NCBI GenBank assembly: GCA_016271365.2
Contig: CM057458.1
Location: 202,650,501 to 202,714,500 of the forward strand
Length of the DNA stretch: 64,000 nucleotides
DNA from: Neoceratodus forsteri
Taxonomy: Eukaryota; Chordata; Ceratodontiformes; Ceratodontidae
Reading direction: 5' to 3'
The translations under genes and the position numbers were made by a program. Of the stretch, positions 47,618-57,892 are shown one piece after another. Every line of letters begins with the position of its first letter. Positions within the stretch are counted from its first letter, which is position 1. Below the pieces are notes generated by a model, which was not told the origin of the DNA, searched no databases, and worked only from the letters and a program-made list of their open reading frames with translations.

Positions 47618-47847
47618 ACATTCTGCCCATGATCGGGCATTACGGTCCACTGACCACCAGGGAGATATTCGGCTGGGGGGTCTTTTACATTCTGCCCGCG
47701 ATCGGGCACTGGGGGTAGAGTTTATGTTCTGCCCGGATCGGGCAGTGGAAGATGTTTGCGGGGTGTTGTCATGATATGTTCTGCCCGCGATCGGGCATTG
47801 GGAGATGTTTGGGCTGGGGTTGTTTTACGCTCTGCCCATGATCGGGC
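47618..47847 (-). repeat. Right-arm tandem array, five mirrored units
   Basis: Reverse-complement copies (ACATTCTGCCCGCGATCGGG-like) at 47,618, 47,687, 47,724, 47,776 and 47,827 occur in mirrored order to the left arm, with matching spacers (GGGAGATGTTTGGG, ACCACCAGGGAGATATTCGG). Confidence 0.9.
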
Positions 47848-48581
47848 TGGTGGGGGTCAGGGACTGAGTTGGGGGCCAGCCACGGTGGCAGCTGCTGTGT
47901 TGGCGCCTGCAATACAGCAGCTCACCTGTGGGTGGCCTCAACTTGATCCTTATCTCAAGTGTTGTGCAGGCGCAGGTTGGGGTGGCGCTTGCACAACTCT
48001 TGCACAACCCGACTGAATATCGTGGTTGCGCAGTTTATGCATGGTTCTTCCCTCCTGTTGAGCATGCATTCATTTGCATTGCACTGTTGCTCAACCTGTT
48101 TTCAGTGGCGCAACTGCCTCCTGCTGAATATCGCAGAATGGCGCAATGGGACTTCGTCGCCCAACCTATTGCATAGCGCAACTACCCTGAATATCTGGGC
48201 CTATGTATTTATTTATTGTGGGGAAATGTTTTGTGCAGACATAATGAGTTTTGGTTAGTGTTTTGTGGTTTTATTCACTGCAGAGTCCTGATAAGGGTAT
48301 AGGGTTTATTTTGTGGAACTGCATGTCAAGAACTCATTTAAACTTTTATTTTAAAGTAAACATTTTGAAGTCAGCAAAATCAGGAAATCAATGTTTAATG
48401 ATGTGGGGAGTGCTGATTGTAGTGTCCGACTGTTTCATTTTGTAGTTTGCGGTTTAGTCCGTATCAGAGTCCTATGTTAAGTCTCTGTGTCTTTTTCTGG
48501 CTGTCTGTTGATATTGGTGTCCTGTGGAGATAAAAAAGAATGTTTAGTGTTGCTCAGCTACATAGTAGTAAGTGAGAGTTG

Positions 48582-50033
48582 TTAGTTTGGCATACCTTGT
48601 ATTATGTTAAATGTTATATGTGATGCGTTGAGGATTGGATTGTTGAAGCAGGTTGGGAGCATGTCCATGTAACAGGCAGCAGGTGTTCCAGGTTTTAGGT
48701 TCAGAGTGCTGTGAGACCGAGGTTTGGAAGTAGAGGGTTTTTCTTCATCTTTCACTGGGTTACTCAGTAAGTCTGATATTTGTCATTGCTTCTTTTCATT
48801 TAATTTGGAGTATGTGTTGAGAGATTCAAGCTTTTTGTGTCCAGAAACTTGCATTATTTCTGTGGGGGCAATGTCAGAATCCATCAGCTTTTGCACCAGG
48901 TGCTTCCGAATGGAATGGTTTGTGAGTCTTCAGTCGGTTTCTAGTCCCGCTTCCTGGATCATTGTTTTTACAATCTTTCTGATGGTTTTTATCCCAAGAG
49001 GTTGGTTTTTGTACCAACATGGGGACTGTATTTTAATGGGGTAATGTACTGATAGAAACAGTGGTGCAACTGGGGTGTTAGATTTGTAAGGTCGTTTGTC
49101 TCTGTATGTTAGGTATATTTTTATAGGACATCGTTTAGGGTCTCTGGTTTCATAGGCTCGTGGTTTTTTTAGTCTTGTGTCTTTGGGGTTTGAGCCACTG
49201 CGGGTTTTTGTTTGTCTTTCAGTTGAGAATTCCAGGTAATTTGTGTTTTGGTTGTCTTTTTTTAAAGTTACATATCCCCATTTTATGTTTTGAGCTTCAG
49301 AGTTTCCTCTAATTCCGAAGTACAAATTGACAATTAATCACATGGAATTGATGAGCGAATGTGGATTGTCAGGTCCTAGTAGATTGCTGTCATATAATTT
49401 GGTTAGTATTTCATCTGTAATGTCATCTGCTGCAAATGGTTTGTTTTCCATTCCTTTTTGTTTTAAATGTTTTTGTTTAAATAATACGACTTGTCGTGTT
49501 TTTTCGAATTTTAAAGATGTGGAGAGAGATTCTGAGTATCAATTTTCTTTTAAATGCCTCTCTATACTTTGGAAACGGGAGCGAATGGTCAGGGGTTCGT
49601 AATCAGTGCCATCCTTTTTTTGTGCCGTTATAAAATAATGGCATAACAGGCTGTCCAGTTCTTCTGGTTCAATTTCAGTAATGGGAGTTGTGATCTCTAA
49701 ATCCTGTAGTAGAAATTGTTGTAGATGGTTCAGATCCGTTTCTGTTTTTTTGGTTGTGTTTTGATTTTTCGTGCTGTGAATGTATTTTTCAATGTAGTCT
49801 GGATCTAGGAAATATGCGTTTTTCTGTGGTATTTGTTGTTCTTGGGTTTCTGGTATAAGGTGTTCTGTAGGGTCGAGTAGGGGTTCCGTGTCCCATTGAA
49901 ACTGTGTACATAGATCTACAATCTAATTTTCCATCGAGGTATTTGTTATATATTTAGTCATACTTGTTTGTTTCATTTGGCAGGCTTTTGTTTCTGTTCG
50001 AAGAATGTTGTTTGATTTACAAGTTCTCTTCAT
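48582..50033 (-). pseudogene. Crypton-like tyrosine recombinase (DUF3504/KIAA1958-type)
   Basis: A minus-strand frame of about 484 codons can be read from ATG at 50,033 to TAA at 48,582, interrupted by TAG at 49,923 and by four TGAs at 49,539, 49,338, 48,930 and 48,783. The N-terminal SAM-like part includes ITEIEPEELDSLLCHYFITA, QKKDGTDYEPLTIRSRFQSI and ADDITDEILTKLYDSNLLG. The catalytic part has YFGIRGNSEAQNIKWG (Arg, codon 49,310), ERQTKTRSG, LTNHSIRKHLVQKLMDSDI (His 48,917 and Arg 48,908), QVSGHKKLESLNTYSKLNE (His 48,839) and Tyr at 48,812. The R-HxxR-H-Y set is thus complete. These motifs and their order match the DUF3504 domain of Cryptons and of Crypton-derived KIAA1958, ZMYM and QRICH1 proteins. 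An open frame extends upstream to about 50,100. A donor-like AAG/GTATGC at 48,596 and acceptor-like CTCCACAG at 48,522 could give a short C-terminal intron. Confidence 0.88.
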
Positions 50034-50241
50034 TTTTGTATATGACTTTAATAGCAGGCTTTTTTTACTTTCTGTGAGGATAGTAAAGTCGTTTTGCCGG
50101 AGATTTTATGTTTAGGTTTTCAATAAGAGCATGTAAACATGGAAGAGTTTGACATTGTGTTACTGGGCTTCAAGTGAGTTTTATTGATGTTTTCTTGATT
50201 TGTTTATTGGTTGTAGGAGTTTTATTGTAGGGTTAACTAGG

Positions 50242-50292
50242 TGACGTCAGTGGAGTGAGAATAAATGGATATATCTCACTCCACTGACGTCA
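50242..50292. repeat. Perfect 19 bp hairpin with TGACGTCA
   Basis: TGACGTCAGTGGAGTGAGA pairs perfectly with TCTCACTCCACTGACGTCA around a 13-base loop. TGACGTCA is the CRE/ATF palindrome. It lies about 200 bp upstream of the recombinase start, where a promoter would be expected. Two further CTCACTGCAGTGAG palindromes follow at 50,302-50,340. Confidence 0.85.
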
Positions 50293-50381
50293 TGAGCATT
50301 TATCTCACTGCAGTGAGCATTTATCTCACTACAGTGAGAATATCTGAATTTATTGCACTGGAATAGCTCTCACTCCCATTG

Positions 50382-50386
<5 letters not shown>

Positions 50387-50419
<33 letters not shown>

Positions 50420-50436
50420 TATAGATATATAGATAT
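50387..50436. repeat. (TA)n microsatellite
   Basis: TA dinucleotides followed by interrupted ATATAGATATAGATATAT. It directly abuts the CCCATTGTATAA candidate element end. Confidence 0.95.
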
Positions 50437-51900
50437 AATGTGCAACAGCTGTGGAGAAAAAATGGCAAGATGACAGGTGATACCTTTGTAGCTAACCTCA
50501 AGTTCATAGGGTCATCAGGCATTTGAACAGGTTTGGATTGATTGAGACTGAGTAGTTTGTGATGCTTGGGCAACTGTAAACCTTGGCATATACTCTTTGT
50601 CCTTGCTATAGGAACTTCCACCCTGTCAGGGTGTAACAAGTATATGGAACTCTGAGAAGAATTCCAACCACTTGAGGTTTTGCAGAGACAGGGTCCTGGA
50701 CAAAAGGCAACTTAGGGAAGAAGGCCAGAAAGCACAACAAAAGACAAACAAGCACATTCTTCCCAAGGAGGGAAGAGAGGTGTGGCCAGATTGAGACTTG
50801 AACCTGAAAAGCTTAACAACCAACTCAAACTCCTGTGGAATCTGTACAGTGTTTATGACCTTCATCATGCAGGAGAGGAACCCCCCTTCCCCTTCAAAGG
50901 AGGAAACCTCTGAGGATCTAAGGCCTTGGTCACCTTCCATCCATGCTAGGAATAGAATTAGTAATAGCTTGGCTATTGCAATTGAAAACCCCAGTTCAGG
51001 GGAAAAAATTTGGAGGAAGGGCTCCCACTCTATCCCTCTCATTGGAACATGCTGAGGGTACTGCAATCTCCTCCGTACACCTAAAGGAGGAACCCCACAA
51101 AGGAGACCCCCCCAAGGTTAGAAGGAGGAGAGCAATGACCGATGAAAGGCACTCACCTGGTCTCTACCCGAGAAGAGGCCTAATGAATAAGTTGAACTCT
51201 TGTAGGGCACGACATAGGAGTTGAGCCCTTGAGGGGAAGAGAAGCTGAGTAGTTTAATGATCTTTACCCTTGCGAGGCAGAGGATGGGAAGTAGGCAGAG
51301 ACAAAGTGAACTTTAGGTGGCTATAGGGAAGAATAACTTTCAAAGGTGCTTTTGATGTGGTCTGCATAGTTAAAGGAGACCCAAGGATTTGAAGGCCACA
51401 CCATCCAGTGGATGAAGTCTTAAATACTACATCAACAGGTGCAACCAAGTTCATTTACCTGGCAAAAGTTTTCTCTTGAGTGTAGGACATTCTTGCTTGA
51501 ATGGCAGAAAGAGAAGGACCCTGCCTGTGTTGAGGGACTCACCCTCAAGATGTGGTCTTCTTGGAAGCAGAGCGAGACTCAGCTTACAGAGCAGGGAGAC
51601 CTGGAAGCTATTTTATGGTCATGGCTGGCATGTGTACAAGTGCAGGAGAGTAGAGAGAGGCCATTGACAAAGCTAGACAGCTGCTGAGTGCAAGAGAAGA
51701 AATGAAGGTAAGGGTGAATGGCTGACCGAAGGTATGGCATGACAACTGAAAGTGAGATGAGACTGACTGCTGAAACTGAACAATAGAGATGAAAAACAAA
51801 TGGTAGACATATGCCAGCAAATTCCATCAGGAAAGGGTAGTGTTAGTTACTGGTTGAACCTGTAGGCCTGTTAGGCTGATGCAGGATGAACTGAAAAGAA
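50437..51900. other. Unassigned DNA
   Basis: Purine-rich on the plus strand with GGAGGAA-type runs and AAGGAGACCC repeats. Open frames up to 146 codons on the minus strand show no recognisable domain. No terminal repeats seen. Confidence 0.4.
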
Positions 51901-51904
51901 AAAA

Positions 51905-52322
51905 CTGCTGAGGAGAACACAGAGCATAGCTGGTGGACATGATAGAAACTTTCAAGTATCTCAAGGGAATCAACAAAGTCCAAGAGGGTAGCATCTTTCA
52001 AAAAAAGGGGTGTGCAAGAACAAGGAGGCACAATTTGAAGATGGGGGGGCAGCTCAGAGGTAATGTAAGGAAGTATTTTTTCACAGAAAGGGTTGTGGAT
52101 GCATGGAATGGCCTTCTGGAGGAGGTTGTGGAGTCAAAAACAGTGGTTGAATTCCTGCATGCATGGGACAGTGATAAGGCAATTCTAGGGGGTGGGGGTA
52201 GGAAGAAGTAGGCTGCTGGTCAACTACAGTAGGATCTGCAGCTTATCCATTAGGTAGAGAAATGGGCAAACTGGGTGGGCCAAGTGGTCCTTATCTGCCG
52301 TCAAATTCTATGTTTCTATGGT
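51905..52322 (+). pseudogene. CR1/L3-type LINE 3' fragment
   Basis: An open stretch at 51,933-52,211 encodes DMIETFKYLKGINKVQEGS, then RRHNLKMGGQLRGNVRKYFF and VVDAWNGLLEEVVESKTVVE, the C-terminus of the CR1/L3 reverse transcriptase. The 3' end CAAATTCTATGTTTCTATG closes at 52,320. It is the best preserved of the C-terminal fragments in this window, but the palm is absent. Confidence 0.9.
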
Positions 52323-53400
52323 GCACTGAAAATGGGGGAGTGGCAGGCTGCTGAATGCTGAGGTTGAAGAAAAAACAAGCATGCAAGGTTTAAGCCAGGA
52401 TGAGTAGCAGTTGCGCAGGGGATAGGTTGGAAACAAGAGCACTGGCACCAAGGAGTGGCAGCTGAAAGGAGTGAATTCACTGGGCTTCCTGGCACTAGGA
52501 TGCAGTGGCAAATACAAAATGAGAAGCAGCTTTGAAATGAGGGCTCTAAGACCCCAAGCAGGCTGACTGAAATGAGCTGCTGGAGGTTAGATTCCAACTT
52601 GCTGCCCCAATGCCTTATTTAGTGTTTGTTTTAAGTCCCATTAGGAAGAAACTCACTGAATTGGTTTAGTGGTACATGATGCTCCAGAGGTGGAGAGATA
52701 TGAGGGACAAGAACAGAAAGCTTGGGACAAATGAGGTTCAAGGAGTACAGAGTGGCCATGGAACAGCTACCAGGTGAGCCAGAGTGCAAAAACAACACCC
52801 AAGGATGACAAATGGAGAAGCACAATGCCACAAACAAGGAAGACAGGACACTCAGAGGCAGCTGCATGGTGGCCCAGGTAAGAAGGAGGGGAAGGATCAA
52901 GCAAGCCACCAAGTGACAGCACAAACAAAAAATTATGTGCATTTTAAACCATGTGGAGGGGGCATGGCATGTGTGGCCTGCTGCCCCTTTGAACCTCAAG
53001 CAAAACCTTTTGAACACCATGAGATCTTATTATTAGTATCATTACTGGTATCTTGAAGATTAGTTTCATCACAATGGAGCATTGAATCAATCCAAGAGCA
53101 GCATTTATAATGCTGATAACATTACCATTGCCTATTGCAGCACTGAAACCAGTTTCTGAAATCAAAGGGAAACAGTTTAATTTTCAAATATACAGGAGAT
53201 TTAAAAAGCTACAACTAGTAAATTGATGTTGCATAAATTAAATATGCAATGGTCTGACTCAAAATACACAGTTTATTGTCACTTGTGAGATGGAAGGACT
53301 TTCATAACTCATTCATGGCACTGCCACTCATGAGTTATGGTACTGCCCCATCTCACTTCAAGATGAAATGCATATTTTGAGGCAGGCTGTTTCGTATCCC
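52323..53400. other. Unassigned DNA
   Basis: No recognisable gene or element. Sequence near 53,290-53,345 contains CATAACTCATTC and a partly inverted ACTCATGAGTTATG, a weak palindrome. Confidence 0.4.
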
Positions 53401-53410
53401 CTAGTTGTCT

Positions 53411-54590
53411 TGCAAGCCCCACCGGGTGAGTTGATCCTCCAGCAAACTGCCCACGGTTCGAGCTATGCACCAAGGCGCAGCTGCCTGTCCACTCCCCACA
53501 AAATCCAGGTACAGAGCCTTCTTAGACTGAGTCTTTGAATCTGGCACCTACCCAACCAGACAGTTCCCCGTTGGTGCTCACTCTCACTTAGAGGGGCAGG
53601 CCTTCCAGCAGCAGAGCCTGGTTGCCGGCAGGAGTGAATTTTATTTACTTATTTTATTTTGCCAGCAAAAAAGGACTCTGCTGAGCTGAATTGACTTGCC
53701 TGCAAAACCAGACTCTGCTCACTTCACTTGAATTTGCATGCGTGTTAGATTTGTGTTTAAATTGAAGCTGTAATTCTCTCTGGCCATTGATTAGCACTGT
53801 CTAGCCTGACTCTCAGCCTAGAAATATTTGTCTGAACTATGGATAAGATTGACTAGGGGTTAAAAATAGAAAGTAAGATTAGTAAGAAAGTAAGATTTAG
53901 CTTAAATTTCCCTCTGTCCATATCTTAGCAATGTCTGCCTGTTTCTCATTCTAGAAATGTGACTGTATTGCGGCTAAGGGTTTGCAAGCACGAAGGCAGA
54001 AATTCTCTTCGACCAGCTAAAGCTTAAATTTCTTTCTTTGTTTCTGCCCCAGATACTGTGCTAATCTGTTTTTGGTCACTCCCATAGCAGCCAGCTGCTC
54101 CGCTCACACCTAAGCTGCCCCAGCTACTCTGTTAATCTGTTCCCCACCCCCAACCCGATTCACCCCAGACCCTCCCTGGTCCTTTTGTCCTCTTTGTTTA
54201 GCTGCTACCCCTCCCCTTTTTGTTTGCTTATATTCTGTTTCCTTTCTCTCCCTAGGGGACGGCAAGCCCCACCCGGTGAGTGGATCCTCCAGCGAACTGC
54301 CCACAGTTCGAGCTAAGCCCCAAGGTGCAGCTGCCAGTCTGCTTCCCACAGGATCCAGGTATGGAGCCTTCTCGGACTGAGTCTTTGAATCTGGTGCCTA
54401 CTCACCTAGACAGTTTCAAATTGGTGCTCACTCTCACTTAGAGGGGCAGCCCTTCCAGCAGCACAGCCTGGTTGCTGGCAGAAGTGAATTTTATTTACTT
54501 ATTTTATTTTGCCAGCAAAACAGGACTCTGCTGAGCTGAATTAACTTGCCTGCAAAACCAAACTTTGCTCACATCACGTGAATTTGCACC
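53411..54590 (+). repeat. Two tandem 5' UTR-like copies, 850 bp period
   Basis: The segment 53,411-53,740 recurs at 54,261-54,588 at roughly 90 percent identity by eye: GCAAGCCCCACC-GGTGAG, GAGTCTTTGAATCTGG, GTGCTCACTCTCACTTAGAG and GAATTTTATTTACTTATTTT are shared. They precede the LINE coding region in the same orientation. The best reading is a repeated promoter/5' UTR monomer of the downstream LINE, as known for some L1s. Confidence 0.75.
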
Positions 54591-54928
54591 TACCCCCCCA
54601 TCCCACCTCCTTCCAGTATTAAACACTCCTGCTGCAGGAAGTGACCCGCCCCAACCCAGCCAGGCACATGGTATCGCTTAAAGCAGCAAGTACCACTTAA
54701 TGTTAGCAATCCTAAATTGCTAGCAGTCCAAACCTATAAGCATCTCTCTAGGGCAAATTAATTCACAGGCACCAGTCCCTCACTGGAACAACCTACCCCA
54801 ACTCCCTTGCTCCTCACTGTACTGAACAATCGGCACATAACTCTCACTGGCTGACCCAAACGTAAAAGATCAGTCCCAATCCCTAGCTCACCATAAAGTT
54901 AGTAGTATCCCTGAAAATTAACTTCAAA

Positions 54929-57892
54929 GTGAGTCAGCTCTTCTCAGCAGGAGGTGCACCTACACAAAGACTCTTACGCTTGCTGCTTGCCCTAAAACTA
55001 AGACAGCCAACCATAACAACCTCCACCTGCTACCAGGACTTTCCTATCATACAATGTGGAGAACCTGCTCAGTGGGAGATCAGATCTGCAGCACCCCTAT
55101 CTGCCCACTCCACGCAACATCCCTCCTGGACTCCTTCTGTCACTCGGATCTTTGCCCCAGCCATATGTCTTTTTCCAGGACTTAACATTGCGCATGGCTC
55201 TCCACACACTAAATGCGACTACCAGGATTCTTGGAGGTCGAATGTAAAGACTACCTTCCCAAAAATATATAGGAAACTCATCCTAATCCTGCCACTGATC
55301 TCTGGAAACATTCACCCTAACCCTGACCCCATTCCAACCCACACTCAGACCCTGATTCCTACGGGGCAATTAAGGATTGTGGCCTTGAACATTGGCAGCC
55401 TCCTAGCCAAGCTAACGCAGTTTGAGGCTTGGGTGGTACATACTCTGTCTGATGTCATTGCTCTGACAGAGACCTGGCTCTCCCCATGAACAACTGACTC
55501 GGTAGTCTCTATCACTGGATACAACCTTCATAGACAGGACCATTCCAGAAAAAGAGGTGGTGGCTGCATAATATACACCTGGGACCACCTGCAGTGCTAC
55601 AGAATTCAACCAGCTACTGTCAACAATGACTGCGAATGTCTAGCAATAAAAATCCTACTAGGCAAGGGGCAAAAAGGCCTGATCATTATGGCAGTCTATA
55701 TCCCACCAGGCGGCAGCAAGCTGGGCTAGAAGCCTTTGCAAATCTTTACACCCAGGCTAGCCAACACAAGGAGCCTATTGTACTAGAGGATTTTAACTCC
55801 AACTGGTTTGCCAGCTCCAGTGCTGTGCACAGAGATCTTGTATCCAGACTCTACCTAATGCAAGCTGTCAAGAGCTGCACAAGAACAAACTACCGCACTG
55901 GTACAAGCACTCTGATCGACTGGGTACTTACAACTCACCCAGAAAGGCTAACTGATGTCAAGGTACTCCTGGATACTCTGAGTGACCACTCACCTATCCA
56001 ATGTGAGTGGTCGACAAAACGGGCCAACCCCCCACCCAAATTGGTGAGGAACAGAGTTATAAAAAATGACCGACTTCAGGAATCACCTTTTAGGCATTGA
56101 CTGAAGCTTCCTTGACTTATGCCCTTCTGTTGACACTGCCCTCCAACTCTTTCTCACTCAACGCAGCTGTGGACAAGTTCACCCCGTACCATTAGAAGAT
56201 GATAAAAGGTCATAGTATGGACTGGGTCACCCCTGAGCTTTTCGGTATGATGCAGCAATGGGATCTTCTTTGGTATCGGGCCAGGACAACAGGGATAACT
56301 ATGGATATCCAAAACTACAAAGTAGCCAGAAACAGGTGCACCTGAGCAGTACGACAGACCAAGGCATCATTCCACAAGAGCCAGCAATCTCACTGCTGAA
56401 GTAATGGGAAGAAGTTCTGGGACTCAATTAAAAACCTCCGCGGGTCTGATAACAGGACCCCCCCACCATGCTCTGCCACAATGATGAAACTATACTTGAT
56501 GATGCTGGCATGGCCAATATCTTTAATAAGTCCTTCTCTGACTACAGTGCAGTCCTGCCTCCCAGGTCTGTCACACACCCTGATGGAATGCCAGCCTCCA
56601 ACCAATTGCCCTCCTCTACCACTGCCAAGCCCAGCCCCAGCTTTTACTTCAGACAGGTGACTGTAAAGAAAACAAGAAAATACATTGCAAGTGTCCTGGG
56701 AAAAACAAGGATGGGGGGGGGTGATGGAATCGATATGAAATTGAATTCCATTGCCTTACAAGAGGTTGTCTTTCCCATCACCAAGCTGATTAACCTGTCT
56801 CTCCACCTGTCTGCTTTCCCCTCTACCTGGAAATCCACTTTGGTCACTCCTGTGCACAAAAGGAGGTGACAGGGCACTAGTATCCAACTACTGACCTATC
56901 TAAATTCTGTCTCCATTCTCCAAAGCACTGGAGAGAATCATAGTCAACCAACTCACTGAACACCTGCATAAATATAAACTCCTCTGCCCCCAACAGCATG
57001 GCTTCCACAAGATGCATAGCACTAATACTGCCCTAATTGCCTTCACAGACTACGTGCACGAGGCATTTGACCAGGGCCAACTGGTCGGAACCATCTTCAT
57101 AGGCCTAACCAAGGCTTTCAACTTTGTGAATCATCACCTGCTGCTGCACAGACTAAGCTGCCTTGGTCTATGCCCTGACATGGTCAGTCGGTTCTCCAGC
57201 TACCCGTCTGGGTGCTCTCAGCAGGTAAAAATCAATGTAGCCATCTCTGAGACCAGTGAAGTCACAGTGGGGGTCCCACAGGTCCATCCTGGGCCCACTC
57301 CTGATCAGCCTCTTTGTGAACAACCTTCCAGAAGCATGCCCCTCCTCCAAAGTACTGCTCAATGCAGATGACATGGTGGTGTTCTGTCAAGGCTCTTGCC
57401 AAGATGCATTTACTAAGAACATGCTGTACAACTTTGGCCTTCTACAGGATTGGTTCAAAGATAGCCTGCTAGTGCTCAACAGCAAAAAACAAGTCAATGT
57501 TCTTTGCCGGAAGCCAGAAGAGGAGGTATACCACTCCCTTCTCAATTTTTTGCAACTCCCACACCACCCTTGAGGAGGTTCCCTCGTTCCAGTACCTAGG
57601 GATTACAATCGACGAATCCCTCTCCTTCAATGAACATATACGAAATATTACCACTACTGCCAATAGGAAGTTAGGAGCCCTATATAGGCTTCAGTTCTGC
57701 CTCACACTTGAGGCTAGGGTCCAGGCAGTAAGAGGGACAGTTCTACCCATCCTGGACTATGGCAATGTGGTATATGGCACAGTCTCTGAAACCAGCCTGC
57801 ACAGGGTCCATACTACCCTCAACAAAGCGTGCCACTTTGTTTTAGGTACAGATCACCTTACACACACATGCAACCTTTATATTGGGACATGA
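54929..57892 (+). pseudogene. LINE endonuclease/reverse transcriptase, broken
   Basis: The 186-residue first frame (54,929-55,489) ends with ILPLISGNIHPNPDP, a degenerate 2A-like motif (xNPGP changed to NPDP). The endonuclease follows with LRIVALNIGSLLAKL and ALTETWLSP. The next frame (55,636-56,100) has PIVLEDFNSNWF (GDFN changed to EDFN) and LLDTLSDHSPI with the SDH motif. RT motifs are HGFHKMHSTNTALIAFTDYV, IGLTKAFNFVNHHLL (57.1 kb) and LLNADDMVVF (YADD changed to NADD) at 57.36 kb. The thumb/C-terminal part includes FQYLGITIDESLSFNEHIRN and LPILDYGNVVYG (57.59-57.77 kb). At least six frame breaks make it inactive. Confidence 0.88.

Larger units (their letters stand above)
46545..48201. 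mobile_element. Large GC-rich fold-back DNA transposon, 1,657 bp
   Basis: Termini GGCCCGGATATTCA (left) and TGAATATCTGGGCC (right) are inverted repeats. They are flanked by TAT on both sides (46,542-46,544 and 48,202-48,204), a 3 bp target duplication as in PIF/Harbinger-type elements. The central 46,950-47,850 is one long inverted repeat with its apex at about 47,405 (TGTGAATG / CATTCACA). Each arm carries five mirrored copies of a GCCCGATCGCGGGCAGAA-type unit. Outside these, the left subterminal part has three perfect or near-perfect small hairpins. GC content is far above the surroundings. There is no transposase frame: the long open frames here are by-products of the repeats. Superfamily assignment is uncertain. 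Confidence 0.85.
46449..50386 (-). mobile_element. Candidate Crypton-like element (bounds provisional)
   Basis: The tyrosine recombinase at 48,582-50,033 needs an element around it. The right end CCCATTGTATAA at 50,375-50,386 matches ends of the dispersed hairpin modules. Its reverse complement TTATACAATGGGAGTGAGAG resembles TTATACAAATGGGGCGAGAC at 46,449, giving a candidate left end. An alternative left end with the same type of terminus lies at 46,035. (TA)n tracts sit outside both ends. Subtracting the 1,660 bp fold-back insertion leaves about 2.3 kb (or 2.7 kb), a usual Crypton size. Cryptons normally lack long terminal inverted repeats, so these bounds are inference. Confidence 0.45.
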
